64,000 nt of DNA from positions 1 through 64,000 of the forward strand of contig JAQVHZ010000006.1 in NCBI GenBank assembly GCA_028695965.1, read 5' to 3'. Shown piece by piece: positions 36,535 through 51,500 of the stretch. The notes beneath the pieces were generated by a model. It was given only the letters and a program-made list of their open reading frames with translations. It was not told where the DNA came from and made no database searches. The DNA is from Thermoguttaceae bacterium. Its GTDB lineage: Bacteria; Planctomycetota; Planctomycetia; Pirellulales; Thermoguttaceae. Position 1 is the first letter of the stretch. Every line of letters starts with the position of its first letter. Made by a program: the position numbers and the translations under genes.

Positions 36535-39500
36535 ATGTCGCAATCAGGTAAGCGTTTTCTGTCCGGCCTTGTCAATAGCGTTTTTAGCTCGAAGGAAGCG
36601 CGCGCGGAAAAGAATCGCGAACGTTCGCTCTCCGCTAAACGACTCAGTATGGAACCGCTCGAGGCTAGGCAGCTGCTCGCTATCGAGCCGACTCTGCTCA
36701 GCGCCATGTCGCAGGCGGAAGTTGCCCAAACGGAAGTCGTCGCTAACGTTCACTCGGTCGATCTTTCCTCCATTGCGACGACCGGCGCGGGCTTAACGCT
36801 CACCGTCGACGGTTCGAACGCCGCGTCCGAAGACACGACCGGGACGCGTTACATCGACGCCAATCTGACGGCGAACATCTTCGACCGTCTCATCAGCTGT
36901 TCGGAGATGACGTGGGCGGCTTCTCTTGCCAACGCGCTCACTTACACGGGCTGGAGCATGACGTCTATCGTCGATCCGACGAGCGAAGTTCGCCCCGAAC
37001 AGCAAACGTTCGACTATTTTGCCAATTCCTTCACGAACGACCCCTCGAACGTTGCGTTGGCATACGCGTGGTTCATGGGCGGCGCGAACGAGTACACGCT
37101 CCAAGGGAACGACGACTGGGCGCAGATCCTTCCGAACAACGCGAACGGCGGTCTTTTCCCAGCTTCTTCCGGCATTTACGGCGATCCGAGCGAATACTGC
37201 AGAGAGTTCCTTGCCGCTGAAATCGCGTCGCCGCTCTACGGTATTGCGACCGACTACCTCAATAACAACTGGGGCGTTGTGTGCGAGATCCACTATCGAA
37301 GTTCGATCGGAACCGACGTCGGAACCGGCAACCCCGGTCAAGCCAGATCGACATGGCTCACTCTCTGGGGCTACGAGTACGATTTTTCCTACAATCCGGA
37401 AGACAAAGAGTACTACACCGCTATCTACGCGTCGAATCCGTACACCGGCCGCGTCGAGCGCATGACGATCGAGTGGAACGCCGGGCTCAACTCCTACGTC
37501 CTGACGAACTTTGAAAGCAACATTTCCGGGCGCGTCCCGTACATCTACTCCTTCACCGTTATCGATCGTATGCCCGGTTACGGCGTCCTGACGCCCGACC
37601 AATACGAAAAGAACGACTCGCCCGCCGATTTCGAGATTCCCAACGCGCCTGCCGATCTTGGTCAAATCGACGTCGTCGTTCCGAGCTCTTCTACCGGCTC
37701 CGTGCCGAATGGAAACACCTTCACGCTCGATGACTTAACGCTTTATGCGGAAGGTTCTGCCGACGGAACCGTCCCTGCCGACCCCGTCGACTTCTTCAAG
37801 TTCGAACTCACGCAAAACGCGTCCTACTCCGACTCCATTATTGTCTCTTATGGAACCGGGTACTTGAATTCTCCCCTGAAGGCGACCCTCTACATCTGCG
37901 GACAAGACGGAGAAGCGTATCCTGTAGACCCGGTTGAATTCGGCCGCACTGGCAACCACTTCGTCGCCTCTCCTTCGTCAAAGACGTCCTACTACGTTGG
38001 CGAAGACGGCAAGACCTATTCCGAAGTTACCAACGATCTCAGAATCAATATTTCCGGCTTAACTCCTGGATTCTACTATCTTAAGGTTGAATTTGCCGAC
38101 GACGTTGTCGGCGGTATTAACACTGGATATTCCATTACGTTCAACGCCGGTTACGACGACCTCTACGAATCGAACGACTCGTTTGAAGAAGTCAAGGCGC
38201 TGCCGGTCAGCGCGCCGAACCGTCCGACTGCAAACTTTGGCGTCCTCTACGGCCGCAAATTTGTCGAAGATCTCGTCCTGAAGCAATACGACTACAACGT
38301 CAGCGAAACCGACTGGTTCCGCTTCGAAATGACCTCGACCGGTCAAGCGGGCAGCGCCGTCAACGTCTATTACAACTCGACCGCCAACGATATCAACGAC
38401 TCCGACCTTGACTTCGTCCTCTATCGCGAAAATCCGAACGATCCTTACGGTCGCGGATACACGATGGTCGACCGCAGCTGGCAGGTCATGACGGACGTCG
38501 AAACCGTCTCGCTCGAAGGGCTCGAGCCGGGCGTCTATTATATTAAGGTCGTCGGCAACTTGGCGGCTGAAGACGGCGTCTTCGTCAATGTCGAATACAA
38601 ATTGGAAATTCTGCCGGGCGTCGATCCCAATCTTCCGCCGGACCTCCGCGCCGAAGTCCTGCCCGGCAACAACTGGGAAGGCCCGTTGGTCATTGCGGTC
38701 GACCGCTATGTCCCGAGCGATACCGAACAATTCAAGAGCGAAGCGTCTGTCGGTCTGGACGGCAACGTCTACTTGAACTACTCCTTCTCCGTCTACGGCG
38801 CGCAAACGCCAGACAAGAAGGCGACCTACGAAGACGTTACGCTCGCGCTCTTCATCAACGGCGTTCGCGTCTCCGCTGCCGATATGCGCGCCGCAATCGC
38901 GAAGTCGGGCGTCGTCGCCTCCAAAGCGACCCAGCTCTACGACCTGTTCTGCAACGGCGGCTACACGATGCAAGCCGGCGATTCCTTTGAAGTCCTGAAC
39001 TTCAATATGGGCAAGATCGCCAGCGCCGATTCGCTCGCGGGCAAGTACTTCGACAGCTCGATTTTCGCTCCGAACGCGATGGTCGTCGTCATTAACCCCG
39101 ACAACTATACCTACGGCGATACGTTCGGCAAAGTCGTCGACAACTTCACCGTAACCGAAGTCTCGCTCAACTACTTCAACGGTCAGCTCTTTAACGGCAC
39201 GGTCGCCGCGTCGGTCAACAAGGGCGAAACGGTCAAAGTCTTCCGCAACAACGTCCTTGTCAAGACGTTGAGATATGGCGTCGACGACTTTGTCTTCAAG
39301 AACGGCGACGTCGTCGTTACCTCGATCGTCAATCATAACTACGGCGTCGATTCGACCAGCTACCAAGTCAAGCCGGGCGTCCAGGGCGTGCTCGAATACA
39401 AGGTCGACAACAACTTCGCGACCGCGTTCTTCGTCTTAGACAACCTGAGCGAAGACGTCTTTGCGCCTAACGCCAGCGTTACCGAGGTGATGAACAGCAC

Positions 39501-42500
39501 GAATCAGCCGGACGAAAATCCGGACCTGGGCGTCGCCAACATCGAATATCTCGATCAAAACGGCGTTTGCCATATCGACAATCTTGTCATCACCGGTAAG
39601 AAAGATTCCTACGGCGCCTATATCTCCGACTGGTTCAGGTTCGACCTGCTCACGAGCCAAGAAGACGTCGCGCTCGGAAGAACCAACTATGAGAACGCCT
39701 ACGTCCAAATTGAAATGGACGACCAGTTCTCGGCAGTCAGCGACCCGAGCAACGTCGGCGACCTCGACCTCTACCTCTACCGAGTCATTCAAACGGACAA
39801 CACAATCTCCTTCGACGAAGCGTTTGAACGAGGCGCGTACCGCCTCAGCTTAGTCGCGACCAGCAAAGACGTTCAGTCGACCGAACGCATCAATTTCGCC
39901 GACTATGCGATGGACGACGGAACCTATTTCGTCTGCGTCTCCGGATTCAACGGCGCTGCGAACCGCTACTCGCTCGAAATCGGCGGATTCACGCATTCCG
40001 GCGATATTCTCCCGACCGATCCGGCCCAATACTTCACCGAAGACAACGTTACGATCCTGAACTCCGTCGCCACCGTGAAATGGCGCGTTCCGACGACCGA
40101 CTACGTCTCCCGCGCGATCGTTTCCTACCGCGCGGTCGGTTCGCAAGACTGGATCGTCGCCGGCGAATTCAAGCCGTCCGTTACCTCCTGCAAGATCGCG
40201 GGTCTTGATCCTAACACCGAATACGAATTCCAACTTGCCGTTACAAACTTCTTCGTCCAAGACAATCCGTTGACCGCAACCGTTGCGAAGAAGACGGCTG
40301 ATTACCTGAACGAGGTCGTTTACCGCGCGGTCATCGTCGGCGTGTCCGATTACCCCGGCGCCTCCGCCGACCTCGTCGCGGCCGCCAACGACGCCGAAGC
40401 GTTCCGCGACGCGCTTCTCACGGATCCGCAGTGGGCGGAAGAGAATATCACCGTTCTCTTAAACGACAGCGCGACTAAATCGAACGTCCTCGACGCGATC
40501 GCCAGCGTTGGATACGTCTCCGACGACAACGACGTCCTCGTCTTCTACTTCGCCGGGTCCGGATCCCGCGCCGTAACGGGCAGCAACACCGTCGGTTACC
40601 TGAAGACCTACGGAAGTACCCGTTCCGCTTACCTGTCCAGCAGCGAACTCGCCGACGCTATGTCGAAAGTCGCCGCCGGTTCTAAGCAATTCATCTTGGA
40701 CGCCGGACAGGTTACGCCGGGCATTACGGAAACCGTCGTCCACTATGACGCGTTCATCGACAAGCTTTCCAACATGACCAAGAACGGCGCTTCGGAGCGC
40801 CTGGCGCAAGTTGCCGTCTTGACGTCTGGCGAAAATGGCGACGTTTCGCCTGTCGGACAAGGAAGCCGAACGGTCTTCAGCGCCGTTCTCGTCGACGCCA
40901 TTAAGTATTACAGCGAAGTCCTCACCGCCGAAGAAGCCGAAGCGATCAACGACGCTAACGTCGGCGCCTACGTTACGACTCGTCCCGCGATCGAATCGGA
41001 CGGTCGCGTCGCATTCGACGAACTCGCCGATTATCTGAACTCCGACAAGCGTTTCGAAGCCTACGAAATGACCGCGATGCACGCTACCAACACCGAAGGC
41101 GTCCAGACGATCATGATGAACGGTTACTGGAGCGAATCGGACGAATACGGCGATTTCTGGCTTGAACAGGACGCTATCGTCGTTACGACGACCGTCGATA
41201 CCGTCGACGACCACGACGGCAAGATCTCGCTGCGCGAAGCCGCTAACTTGATCGGCACGACCCTGAATCGCGCGACGGAACTGAAAAACGGCGACGCGTT
41301 CACCATTCTTGCCGGCTCGATCATTACGCTCGGTTCCAACACCGGGAAGCTTGTCGACGACGTCCAAGTCGCCTACTCGAACGGAACTTTCCGAACGACT
41401 TCCGCTTGCTCGCTCGAAATCGGCACGAAGATCGTCGACTTCAACAAGATCGGCAACCTCGTCGGATGGACGAGCGAGAACTGGAACGACGGCAATGTCG
41501 ACGTCGTCGACGACAAGGGCTTAGAAGTAGCCGACGTCGCCTTCAACTTGCGCGCTAACATCGGCTCGACCATCGTCGACAAAGAAGAGTACATTATCTA
41601 CGACGACCTCGAAGAAGGGGACGTCCTCTACACCGCCGCCGTCAACGGCAAAGCGGCGGTCGTTACCAAGATCGGTCAACACTACCGACTGGTAATCGAC
41701 GGCGTCGTCTACAACAAGACGACCGGTCTCTACCGCAAGACGCTTGATGAAAACGGCGCTGAAATCTACGAACCCGTTACGATTTCCACCTTCGTCTCTA
41801 TCGATCAAGACGTCGTCCTCAAGAAGATCGTCTTCGACCCGTCTCTCGAAGGCCAAGCGATTACGGTCAACGCCGGCAAGGGTGCGATCGTCTTCACGAA
41901 GGGCGCGATTATCGACGCGACAGCCCTCAAGGGCGGCCTCGAATTTAATGGCGAAGGTCAAAATGCCTTACTCAAAGTAACCGGCGATAAGCTCGTTACG
42001 CTGATCGGCGCCAAAATTACGAACTCGAAGGGCGCCGCGATCATCGTCGATAACGGAGCCGACTTCGAACTCGCCAACTCCGTCGTCTATCGCAACGACG
42101 GCGGCGCCGAAGGTCTCTTCGCCAACGACGGCAATATGACGTTTGTCAACGTCACGATCGTGAACAATAAAGCCAATGGCAACCTGTTCGCGGGAACCGG
42201 GACAGCGGCTCTGAAGAACTCGATCGTCGCTTTGAATGCGGGCGGTTTGAACGGATTTGCCTTCGACGCGACGTGCGTTGTCGTCGGTTCTGCGACGAAT
42301 CCCGGATTCAACGACGCCGCAAAGAACGACTACACCCTCGTCAAGACCTCCGACGCCGTCGACATTGGCGACAACTCCGCCGTCAACCTGCGCTGCGGAT
42401 TCGTGCTCGACTACGACCTCGCCGGTTCCGAACGCTACGCTATCGGCGGCACGATCGACGCGGGCGCGTTCGAGTACACCGTCCCCGAAGAAGACCGCGA

Positions 42501-45500
42501 AACTCCGTCGACGGTCGTTACCATCCTTGCCGATATTGTCGATCCGACCGACGGCGAAATTTCCTTGCGCGAAGCGATCGCATACGCTGGAACGACTTAT
42601 CGCGTCGAATACAACCTCGTCGAAGGCGACGTCGTTACCGACGCCGACGGGAACGAGTACGAAGTCAAAAACGGCAGGCTCGTCTCCTTTGACGGCGTTA
42701 CTGCAATCCAATACGGCACGTACTACACCGTAGCCGGCGTCTATATGGTCGACGCATATGGCGGTTCGACGCCTCTCAACGAAGGCGAAGTCGTCACGTT
42801 GGCCAGCGGAACCAAAGCGACCGTTGTCGGAACGAAGCTGCAATACGCTTCCGGCGTCCCGGTCGAAGCTGGCGCGACATTTACCCGTGAAGACGGAACT
42901 AAGGGCGCTCTCTCCTACGGCGCGGTCGTCGACTTCCATCGCAACGATAGGATCACTCTCCCGTTGACCGCCGCGATGATCGACCCTGCCACGCCGGTCG
43001 GAACATTCGACGCCGGTACGTACGTCCTGACGTACCAGACGAACGGTACCTTCAGAACGACTCTCCAAGTTACCACGACTGAAAATAACCAAACGACGAC
43101 AACCCCGTTTGAAGCGAACTTCAGACTCGTTGCGAACACTCCGTTCTCGTTCGTCGACGAGGACGGCTCCGTCCTTACCAGCGCGAGAATTGCCACTTCG
43201 CGCAACGTCGACCTTGAAGACGGAAAATATGTCCTCATCAACAATTTGACCGAAACGATCGACGGCAAGTCCGTGGTAATCTACGCCGCCGGAGCGCAAT
43301 TCACGCTGGCGCGCGGCGTCTTCACGGACGCCGACGACTTCGTCGTCAAAATGCCTAAGGGAACGCAGCTTTCCGCTCCGTCCGGCGCGACCGTCTCTTA
43401 CCAGACCTCGAACTTCACGCCCGCCAATCTCGCCGAAGGCGCCGACCTCGTCTGCGCAGACGGCGTGACCAGGCAGTTCAAAGCGGGGCTCACCCTCTAC
43501 GAACAAGTCGAACTTGGCAAGACGATCGGGTTCAAGAAGGGCTTGGAAGGCGGAACGGTCGTCCTCGACCGCGGCGCTATTATCGTCGAACGCGCTATCA
43601 CGCTCGACGCCGCTCTGAACGCCGGACTGACCGTCGATGCGCAAAACGCCAGCCGCGTCTTCACCGTCGATACCTACCGTGAATCGAGCGCGACTGCGAC
43701 CGTCAACATGAACGGGCTCACCCTCGTGAACGGCGCCGCGGAAGAAGGCGGGTTGATTTACGTCGCTAAGGGCTCCAACTTGAAGCTGACCGACTCCGCC
43801 CTTTCCAACGCGACCGCGACCTACGGCGGCGCGATCTACAACGCTGGCAAGACGTCGTTTGAAGCAGCTACGAAGACGACGTCTATTACCAACACGACGG
43901 CGACCCAAGGCGGCGCGATTTACAACGTCGGCACGATGACGGCGTCCGCCGCGACGATCAACAACGTTACGGCGTCCGACAAGGGCGGCGCGGCGTACAA
44001 CACCGGCGTCTTGAGCCTTGCCGGCGCGAAGATTAACGCTGCGAAAGCCAACTACGGCGGCGCGGTTTACAACCTCGGCACGGTCTCTGTGACCAAGGGC
44101 GCGGAGATTACGAACTCCGAAGCGCTCTATCACGGCGGCGCGATCTATAACGCCAACGCGGCGACCGCTATCAACGCGACCTTCAGCGGCAACAAGGCGT
44201 CCTATGGCGGCGCGCTCTACAACGCCGCAGGCAAAGCCTCCTTCACCAACGTCAAAGCGCTGGGCAATAAGGGAACGTACGGCGGCGCGATCTACGACGC
44301 GGCGCAGTTCTTTGCGACCCGCACCGTCTTCGCAGAAAACTCTGCGTCGATAAGCGGCGCGGCCCTCTTTACGGTCGGCAAATCGACGGTTGTCAGCTCC
44401 CTTGCTCTTGCGAACAAGGCGACCAGCTCCGCTGGCGAATACGCGTTCTATGCCAACGACGGCGGCGCGTTGACGCTCGTCAACGACACGATCGTCGGCA
44501 ACAAAGTCCATGGCGTCTTCGGCAAGAATGCGGCGGTTGTGATTAACAACTCGATCGTCGGTCAAAACGCCGGTATCGATCTTGGCTCCAACGCCTCGAC
44601 GTTCGAAGTCGAATACAGCATGATCGAATCGACGGCGACGCCCCTTTCCGCGACGAACCTCGCCTACGCGCCGAACTTCAAGAGCTTCGATCCCGCCGCC
44701 AACTGGACCGACTGGTCCCTCATGTTGGCGACCGGTTCCGCCGCTATCGACTCCGGCTCCATCGACAAGGCGTACTACTACAACTTCAACGGCGCTAAGA
44801 CGACCTTGACCGTCGATTTCAACGGCAACGCGCGCTTAGCTGGCGAAGGCGTCGATATCGGCGCCTATGAACTGAGCGATATCGCCGAAGATTTCTCCAC
44901 TGTCGTTACTACGTTCGACGATATTGTCGACCCGACCGACGGGCTCGTCTCGCTCCGCGAAGCGATTCGTTACGCGGCCTCCGGAAAGACGGTCGCCGAA
45001 CGCACCGTTACGTTCTCCAGCGACCTCTTCCCGATCACAAACGAAGGAACCGTCTACCTCAGCCCCGAGCTGCAGACGATCGTCATCGGCACGGCTGTTA
45101 CCGTTACTTCCGCGTATACAAACGAATTTGGCGAAACTGCGTACCGCGATATTACGATCAGCGGCGAGCGCTCTGACGCGCCGTTGTTCATGCTCCTTGA
45201 CGGCGCCGACGTCGATATGCGCGGCTTGACCTTTGCCGACGGTCATGCGACCGGCACAAACCCGAGCGGCGGCGCGTTCATCGTCCGCAACGGCGTCTTG
45301 AGCGTGGTCGACTCCAAGTTTGTCGGCAACAAGGCCGACCGCAACGGCGGCGCGTTCTACCAAGAAGACGGCTCGGTCTTCATCGTGAACTCGTTGATGT
45401 ACGACAACAGCGCCAACAAGGCCCGCGGCTATGGCGGCGCGTACTGCCAGACCGGCGGTCAAGCGTTCATTTACAACACGACGATCGCCGCTAACGACGC

Positions 45501-48500
45501 GGCTGTCTACGGCGGTATCTTCGCTAACGACGGCTTGCTTGTCCTTGCGAACTCGATCGTCGCGGGCAACGCGGGCGCGCAAAACGTCGACGTCTACGCA
45601 ACGAACATCGAAGCGACCTCGAACCTCATCGGCGCTATGGACGCGTGGCGTTCGGTCAACGGCTTGAACGGCAACATTGTCGGCTCGCCGCTCAGCGTCG
45701 TCGACCCGCTCTTTAAGGACTTCGGAAATCGCGATTTCCACCTCGACGACGGCTCGCTCGCGATTAACTCCGGCGTCAACGCGTACGCCTACGGTCCCGA
45801 CGGCGTCCGGCTCAAGCTCGACCTCGACGCCAACGAACGCATCGTCGGCGGCGTCGTCGACATGGGGTGCTACGAATCGGTAATGGCGGACGTTCCTTCG
45901 ACCGTCGTTACTACGCTCCGAGACGTCGTCGACCAGGAAGACGGGCTCAGCACCCTGCGCGAAGCGATCGAATACGCTAAGCAGTACAACCTGCCCGTTA
46001 CGTTCGATCTGGGCGACGATTTCTTCGGCGACGCCACGATCTATCTCGATTCGGCGCTCGGCGCGATCGACGTCGTCAGCAACCTCGTTATCGACGCAAG
46101 CAACATTCCCGGCGGCTTGACGATCGTCGGAAGCGACAACCGTATCTTCTTCGTTCACAAGAGCGGCTCGATTCTCGAAGACGGCTCGCAAACGACCGAA
46201 GACGGCGTCCTCTCCTTGAAGAACATTGCCCTGACCGGCGGTACTGCCGCTCGCGGCGGCGCGGTCTACATGGACGGCGGCGAAATTTACTTCACCAACG
46301 TCCTTATCTACGGCAACGACGCCGATGAATACGGCGGCGCCATCTATGGAACCGCGGGTAAAGCCACGCTGCTCAACACGACGATCGCTGGAAACGAAGC
46401 TGAAAATTACCAAGGCGTCTACTTCAACGGCGCTCTCTCCTTGCAGAACACGATCATCGCCGCGAACGCGTCCGACTACTCCGCGGCAGATTACAACTAC
46501 GACCTGTACTGCGGCGGTAGATTGAGTTCCGTCGCGAGCATCGTCGGCTCGACCGACGCGGCTACTGACGCGGTCTTCACCGGCTATAACGGCAATACGT
46601 TCGGAACGTCCGAAGATATGGTCGACCCCGGATTCACGGCTCCAGAATCGAACGACTTCTCCTTGAAGCAAGATTCGATCGGCGTCAACGCCGGTTCGAA
46701 CCGGCTCGTCGGTCAACCCGGCTACTACTCCTCGATTCTGCAAACAGCGTCGAACGCTGTCGTCATTAGGACCGACTTTGTCGGCGCCGACCGCATCGTC
46801 GGCGGAACCGTCGATATCGGCGCGTACGAATTCCAAATGACGACCGAAGCGCCTTCTGTCGTCGTTACCACGCTTCTCGACGTCGTCGACCCGTTCGACG
46901 GATTGATTTCCTTGCGCGAAGCGATTAACTACGCGGGTTCGTCCTACTACGCCGACGGCGTCATCTCCAAGGTCGGCAGAAGAATTACCTTCGCGCCCGA
47001 ACTTGCCAACGGCGTCATCGCGCTCCAATCGCCGTTGACGATTACGAAATGCGTCTTCGTCGACGCGACCGACGTTCAAGGAACGATTACCCTTGACGCA
47101 GGGCAATTCGACGAAATCAACGCGGTTATCCTGAGCGGTCAAGCAGATTCTGTCGCCGACGAAATCTGGCTCGCCGGTCTCACGATCACCGGCGGTAAAG
47201 CCGACTACGGCGCGGGCGTCTATCACACGACCGGTAAAGCGACCCTGATCAACTGCGTTATCTACGGCAACGAAGCCGTCTACGGCGCGGGCGTCGCCTC
47301 CGTTGCAGAAAAAGTTGTCGGCGGTCCCGTTGACGCTAATCTCCTCAAGCTCGTCAACGTTACCGTAACGAAGAACGAAGCGTCTGGAGGTTTCTCCGGC
47401 GTCTGGAGCATCGGCGCTCCGGTTACGATGTACAACACGATCATTGCGAAGAACACGACCAACGAACAGCCCGGCTTCGACGTCTCCATCAGCTCCGTCG
47501 GCGAACTGCTCTCCACGATGATTGGCGCCGCTGCAAACGGTTTTGCACAAACGTATGCCGATACCGACAATGTCGTCGGCACGCCCGCGTTGCCTGTCGA
47601 CCCAGTCTTTACGAACTACGACGCCAACGACTTCACGCTTGCACGCAAGCAAGACGGAGTTGTTTCTCCGGCGATCAATAAGGGCGACAATATCCTTATC
47701 TACCTGCCGGACGGATCTATCTCCGCAACCGACGCCGCCTCCAACCTTCGCGTCATCGGCGGCGTGGTCGATATGGGCGCATACGAGTCGACGATGGGAC
47801 CGACCGAAATCCCAAGCACGATGGTTACCACGCTCGACGACGTCGTCAACGCTTACGACGGTTTGATTTCGTTGCGTGAAGCGACAGAGTATGCCAATAA
47901 CTACGGCTTAGGCTCCACGATTACCTTTGCGGAACGTCTCGCCGGCGGAACGATCTACCTGAACAGCTCGCTCACGCTCAGTAAAAATATCACGATCGAC
48001 GGTCTCGAAAACAACGTTACGGGCATAACCCTGACGACCGCCAACGGCGTGACGGATCAAAGCGTTATTTACGTCAATAGCGGCGATGCGGTTGTCAACG
48101 GTCTGGAGATCAACAACCGCTACACCGAGCGTCGTCAAAACGGCGAAATGCTTGCAGTCGACAAGGGCGGCGCAATCTACGTCCGCACTGGTTCGATCGC
48201 CGTCTACAACTCCTTGATTGCCGACAACGCCGCGCATACCGGTTCAGCGATCTATATGAATGAGGAAAGCGAATCTGCCGCCGTTACGCTTGTCAACTGC
48301 ACCGTTGTCGCCAACACAGCTTTGTCGAACGACGTTAACAGAGGAGCCGCTATTTACAGCACAAGCGGAGTTTTGAACCTCTGGAACACGATTGTTGCTG
48401 CAAACAATGCAGCGGGCGGAGGCGTCGCGCAGGACGTCTACAAGGGCGCAGTCAAGAAGATGACCGACACTGTCGTCGAACGCGTCTCCCAAACGGTTCA

Positions 48501-51500
48501 AGTGCCTCAGTACGCCGAACCTGCTATTACGCTTCAAAATGGCGACACGCTCGTGTATAATTATCAGACGCTGACCTATCAAGACGGCGCGTATTACAGC
48601 AACTACGGAACCGCCTGGCAACAAACCGTTCACATTCCAGATCTTGAACAAGTAACGATGACGAAGTCTGTTACGGCGACCTACCATTCGAACGATTGGT
48701 TCGTCGACAACGTAGCCTTCAACTTCGACAACCAGCAGGGCGATTCTGCGACCTACTACAACGCCCTGACAGGGAAGACTTCGACTGTTTACTATCAATC
48801 CGGCGGATTCCGTCTTGACGGCGCTCCAATCCAATTCAACGAAGGCGATACGCTGACGGCGCCGCAGCGCGACGTCTACGTCAGTCGCGGCGCCAACACG
48901 TTTAGCCGCTTGAACGTCCAACGAATCTCCGACTGGTATGGAACCAGCTATGTCGTCCTTCCTGCTACGTTGCACGAATATGCACAGCAGGTACAAAGTA
49001 CCTTGCAAGCGCAGTTGCAGACGATTACGAGCTACAAGAAGACGGTCAACGGCGTTGAGATGTCGTACCCGATTCAAAGCGCGAACGTGGAAATCACTAA
49101 CTACAGCGCGACGATCATTCAGGCTGGCGTAAATTACAGCGTCGACTTCGGCGTTACCGCGAGGTACACCTATGTGACTCAAGGCGGCGCGACCGTTCTG
49201 AATTCCTATATCTCCCTCTCCGACTCGCTCGGCTCCATCACGGCTGGCAACGGCTCGCTGATTGGAACGGCGACCAACGACCTTTCCGGAGAAACCGCAA
49301 GTATGTTTGTCGACCTCGACAACGCAGACTACAACCTTGTCGAGACCGCGATCGCGACCAACGGCGGCAAATATGCCTACCTGAATCAAAAAGCGATTAG
49401 CGGAACCTTCACCTCCAAGGATATCGAAGGAAGACCGCGCGTTTACTACAAGTCCATCGATATGGGCGCGTACGAAAACCAGAAGGCTAAAGATTCAACG
49501 ATAACCTATGTTGCCGGCAGGTCCGTTATGATGACCGTGACTACGGCGCGCGACGTTGTCAATCCTTCCGACGGCATTACCTCCTTGCGCGAAGCGCTCT
49601 CGATGGCAGACAGGCTTGCAAGTAGCGGTTACACCGATATTAGCATCATTACTGATAATAATTACCATATCCACGTCGATTCTACGCTCGGTCCTCTTTC
49701 GATTAATGTGCCTCTTACCATTGATGGATACAGTATGACGATCGACAGCGAGAACTCCTCGTGCGGATTCGTCGTCGACACGAACGGTAAAGTTACGTTG
49801 AACAACTTGATTATTACCAAGGGCGTTGGCGTCTATGGCGGCGGGCTTAAGTTATCCGGCGGCGAACTCGTCTTGAACAACTGTCTGATCTACGAGTGCG
49901 AAGCGGTCATACAAGGCGGCGCAGTCTACGCCGAAGCTGGAACGACCCTCGAATTGCGCAACACGACGGTCGCCAAGAACGTCTCCGCGACAGGAAGCGG
50001 CGTCTATGGAGCCGACGGTTCCACGATCAAGTTGTACAACTCGATTCTTGCGAAGAATCGCACCCCCGTCGCCGGGCAAAATGAAACGGACGTCTACTCC
50101 GAAGGCGATATCTCGATCTTCTACTCCTTGATCGGCAACGCAGGGACTTCGCAGGCAGCCGCGCAGCTCAGCGCCAAGGCCGTCAACTCGCTCATTGGAT
50201 ATGGATTCGACAACGCGTTCGATCCGATGTTTATGAACGAAGTCGACGGAAACTTCCGCATCTCCGCGATCGACAGCCCCGCAAAGAACGCAGGATCTGG
50301 CGCGTACGTCCTTGGCGGCGCGTTTGACCTCGACTTCAATTCTCTTTCTGGAGGAAGACCTGTAAGCATGGGCGCTTACCAGCTTGGTAGAGAAATGTAC
50401 TCCACGATCGTCACGACAGCAGACGACGTCGTCGATCCTTACGACGGTTTGATCTCCTTGCGCGAAGCGATTTACTACTCCGCAGACAATATTAACGGAA
50501 CCGGCGCTTCGAAACCGTACAACAGCGCGTATGCCGCGACTAACGCGATGAACGACGGCAACGTCTACAGAGCGACCTACTACAGTCCAATTACTTTCGA
50601 TCCGAGCTTGGCAGGTCAAACGATTCGCCTTACCAGCCCCTTGATGTTCGACTATACGTCGTACAGCGGCGCCGTCTACGATTACCTCATCGACGGCTCG
50701 TCCCTGAGTAAAATGGCTAAGGGCGGAATCACGATCGACTGCTCCGGAATCCAACCCGGCGGCGGCGGTGGTGTAACGGCTCAGGGCGCGTTCAATATTC
50801 TCGGCGACGCCGTACCGGCGGATAACTTGTATTGGCCCGTTTCGCTCGATATCCGCAACGTTACAATCACCGGATATCGTTCCACAACTGGCGCCGAGAG
50901 CAATACGGCGTTTTATGTCAATAACTGGGGTATGTTGACTATGCGCAACTGCCTGGTCGACGGGTTCCAGACGACAATTACCGTTACTGACAACGACTCC
51001 GACCAAGCTGGTTTGGTTCATGTTTACAACTCGACGCTTGTTGGAAGGGTTCAAGTCGAGGGCATGATGTATATGTACAACACGTTGTTGGCTGGCTACG
51101 CTTATATTGTTCCTAAGCAAAACAATCCAGCATACCGTACTTGCAACGCCTACTCGTCTTTCATCCCTGCCTATAGCGGACTTTATCGGTTCGGCGGCGA
51201 TACGACGCCTTCGTACTACGACATTGAAGAACAATTTGTTGATTTCACCGCTAGAAACTACCACCTTGCGGAAGGCTCGCTTTGTAACAACCGAGGCAAC
51301 AACGCGTACGTTCAAACGTTGGCTCCGACTCATGCAGACGCAGAAGTCGACGCCGCCGGCAACGGGCGTGTCTTCAGCATCGTCGAGATCGGCTGTTTTG
51401 AATCGGTCGGCGTCTTAGACGTTCCTTCTACAGTAGTTACGACTACTGATGACGTCATCGACTACACTGACGGTCTTATCTCGATCCGAGAAGCGATCAT

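Noticed and set aside
41968..47652. Very long minus-strand open frames (865 and 938 codons) opposite the giant surface-protein gene
   Set aside because: They are mirror frames produced by the strong codon bias and repeats of the plus-strand gene; their translations are Arg/Asp/Val-rich low-complexity sequence with no domains or ribosome binding sites.
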